NCBI GenBank assembly: GCA_014730285.1
Contig: WJIM01000181.1
Location: 1-15,229 of the forward strand
Source of the DNA: Candidatus Zixiibacteriota bacterium
GTDB taxonomy: Bacteria > Zixibacteria > MSB-5A5 > JAABVY01
Direction: 5' to 3'
DNA length: 15,229 nt
The position numbers were made by a program, and so were the translations under genes. This document shows positions 14,643 to 15,229 of the stretch, in pieces. A model generated the notes under the pieces. It searched no databases. It was given only the letters and a program-made list of their open reading frames with translations, and had not been told where the DNA came from. The first letter of the stretch is position 1, and every line of letters begins with the position of its first letter.

Positions 14643-14933
14643 ACTGCGATACCTTCCAGTTGTTTATTTAATCCTAAAAATTGCAGCTCATTCTGAGAAT
14701 AAACAAAAACAATACCCATTAAAAATGTTTTATAGAACGCCCGATAAATAGGGAGTTAGGGGGAGCTATGATTTTGATCGGTAATTTGGGTGGTGGAAAA
14801 TACCTCTAAGTCTGGGATATGAGGGTGTAGAATAGCCACACAGAGCGTAAAATAATTTATCTTGATTTGGTACGCACAAGAACATAAATTCAGATCAATA
14901 TAATCGACTTTTAATCCGGGAGTGATACTAAGA

Positions 14934-15229
14934 ATGAAAAATCTTCGAATCTTATTTCTGCTTATTTTTGTTCTGGGGGTATGTAGCAGTTTTTGCCTTG
15001 CAGGGGAAGGGGATGATAATATGTCTCAGAAAGAGCATTATTTCGTGAAGCTTCTTGGCACTCGCGAGGGCTGGCCGCAAAATATGAGTGATGAAGAGAC
15101 ACGAATTATGGATGAGCATTTTGCCTATCTCAGGAAACTTGTACTGCAAAAAAAAGTGGTTGCTGCCGGTCCGGTTATCGATCCGGTATTTGGACTTATA
15201 ATGCTTCGAGTGGATTCGGAGGAGGAGGC
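14934..15229 (+). CDS. Secreted YciI-like protein, N-terminal part (cut by window edge)
   Basis: A reading frame opens at ATG 14934 and runs off the right edge with 98 complete codons. Residues 1-23 are a signal peptide (LRILFLLIFVLGV, then SSFCLA before GEG). From about residue 35 the sequence resembles the YciI-like dimeric alpha/beta-barrel: HYFVKLLGTREGWP, then EETRIMDEHFAYLRKL with H62, then VVAAGPVIDPVFGLIML, matching the family's H..yl..l and GP..d..G.ivv pattern. YciI proteins are usually cytoplasmic and of poorly known function; export is unusual. The only ribosome-like site, GGGAG, lies 11 bases upstream. A TATAAT at 14899-14904 could be a -10, but no good -35 accompanies it. The end of the protein and any downstream partner are not visible. 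Confidence 0.72.
   Translation, partial: MKNLRILFLLIFVLGVCSSFCLAGEGDDNMSQKEHYFVKLLGTREGWPQNMSDEETRIMDEHFAYLRKLVLQKKVVAAGPVIDPVFGLIMLRVDSEEE

Noticed and set aside
1..15229. CRISPR array, transposon or prophage
   Set aside because: No regularly spaced repeats, terminal inverted repeats, transposase, integrase or phage structural genes were seen.

Overview
The window looks like ordinary chromosomal sequence from an uncultured bacterium of moderate GC content. Its secreted cysteine peptidase ends in a two-repeat dockerin-like module of a kind common in Candidatus Zixibacteria and related FCB-group genomes. It also encodes an outer-membrane beta-barrel protein and signal-peptide proteins, which fits a diderm cell. 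The phylum assignment is inference from protein style; no rRNA or other decisive marker is present.

Layout. Bases 1-1187 (+) hold the 3' end of a protoporphyrinogen oxidase gene (hemY-like) and, 20 bases later, a calcineurin-like metallophosphoesterase. Convergent to these, and overlapping the phosphoesterase by 8 bases, is a minus-strand operon (6131 to 1180) of two translationally coupled paralogues with a PPDK-type ATP-grasp (PEP/pyruvate-binding) domain. Neither keeps the recognisable phosphohistidine motif or PEP barrel of true dikinases. Both end the ATP-grasp with the same GRWGS-containing module. The longer one adds a GAF-like N-terminal region and a C-terminal polymerase-beta-type nucleotidyltransferase domain. 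Upstream of them lies a glutamate dehydrogenase gene (7552 to 6266, minus) with its own terminator, a near-consensus promoter, and a leader of about 170 nt. That leader contains a terminator-like hairpin ahead of the start codon and so looks like an attenuator.

A CAT-anticodon tRNA (8006-8079, +), a small two-helix membrane protein and the large secreted C1-family peptidase (8756-11554, +) follow, closed by a hairpin terminator that could work on both strands. The rest is mostly minus-strand: a two-gene unit of a small beta-rich Cys protein and a two-TM protein resembling SLATT effectors, an outer-membrane beta-barrel protein, a four-TM protein, and a stand-alone CheY-like receiver. The right edge cuts a secreted YciI-like protein on the plus strand.

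The window splits into housekeeping (heme, glutamate, tRNA), cell-envelope and secretion genes, and two uncharacterised units: the ATP-grasp/nucleotidyltransferase operon and the two-TM operon. No insertion sequence, integrase, CRISPR array or phage gene was seen. The most notable unexplained items are the gdh leader, the dikinase-like pair lacking phosphotransfer domains, and the two-TM operon.
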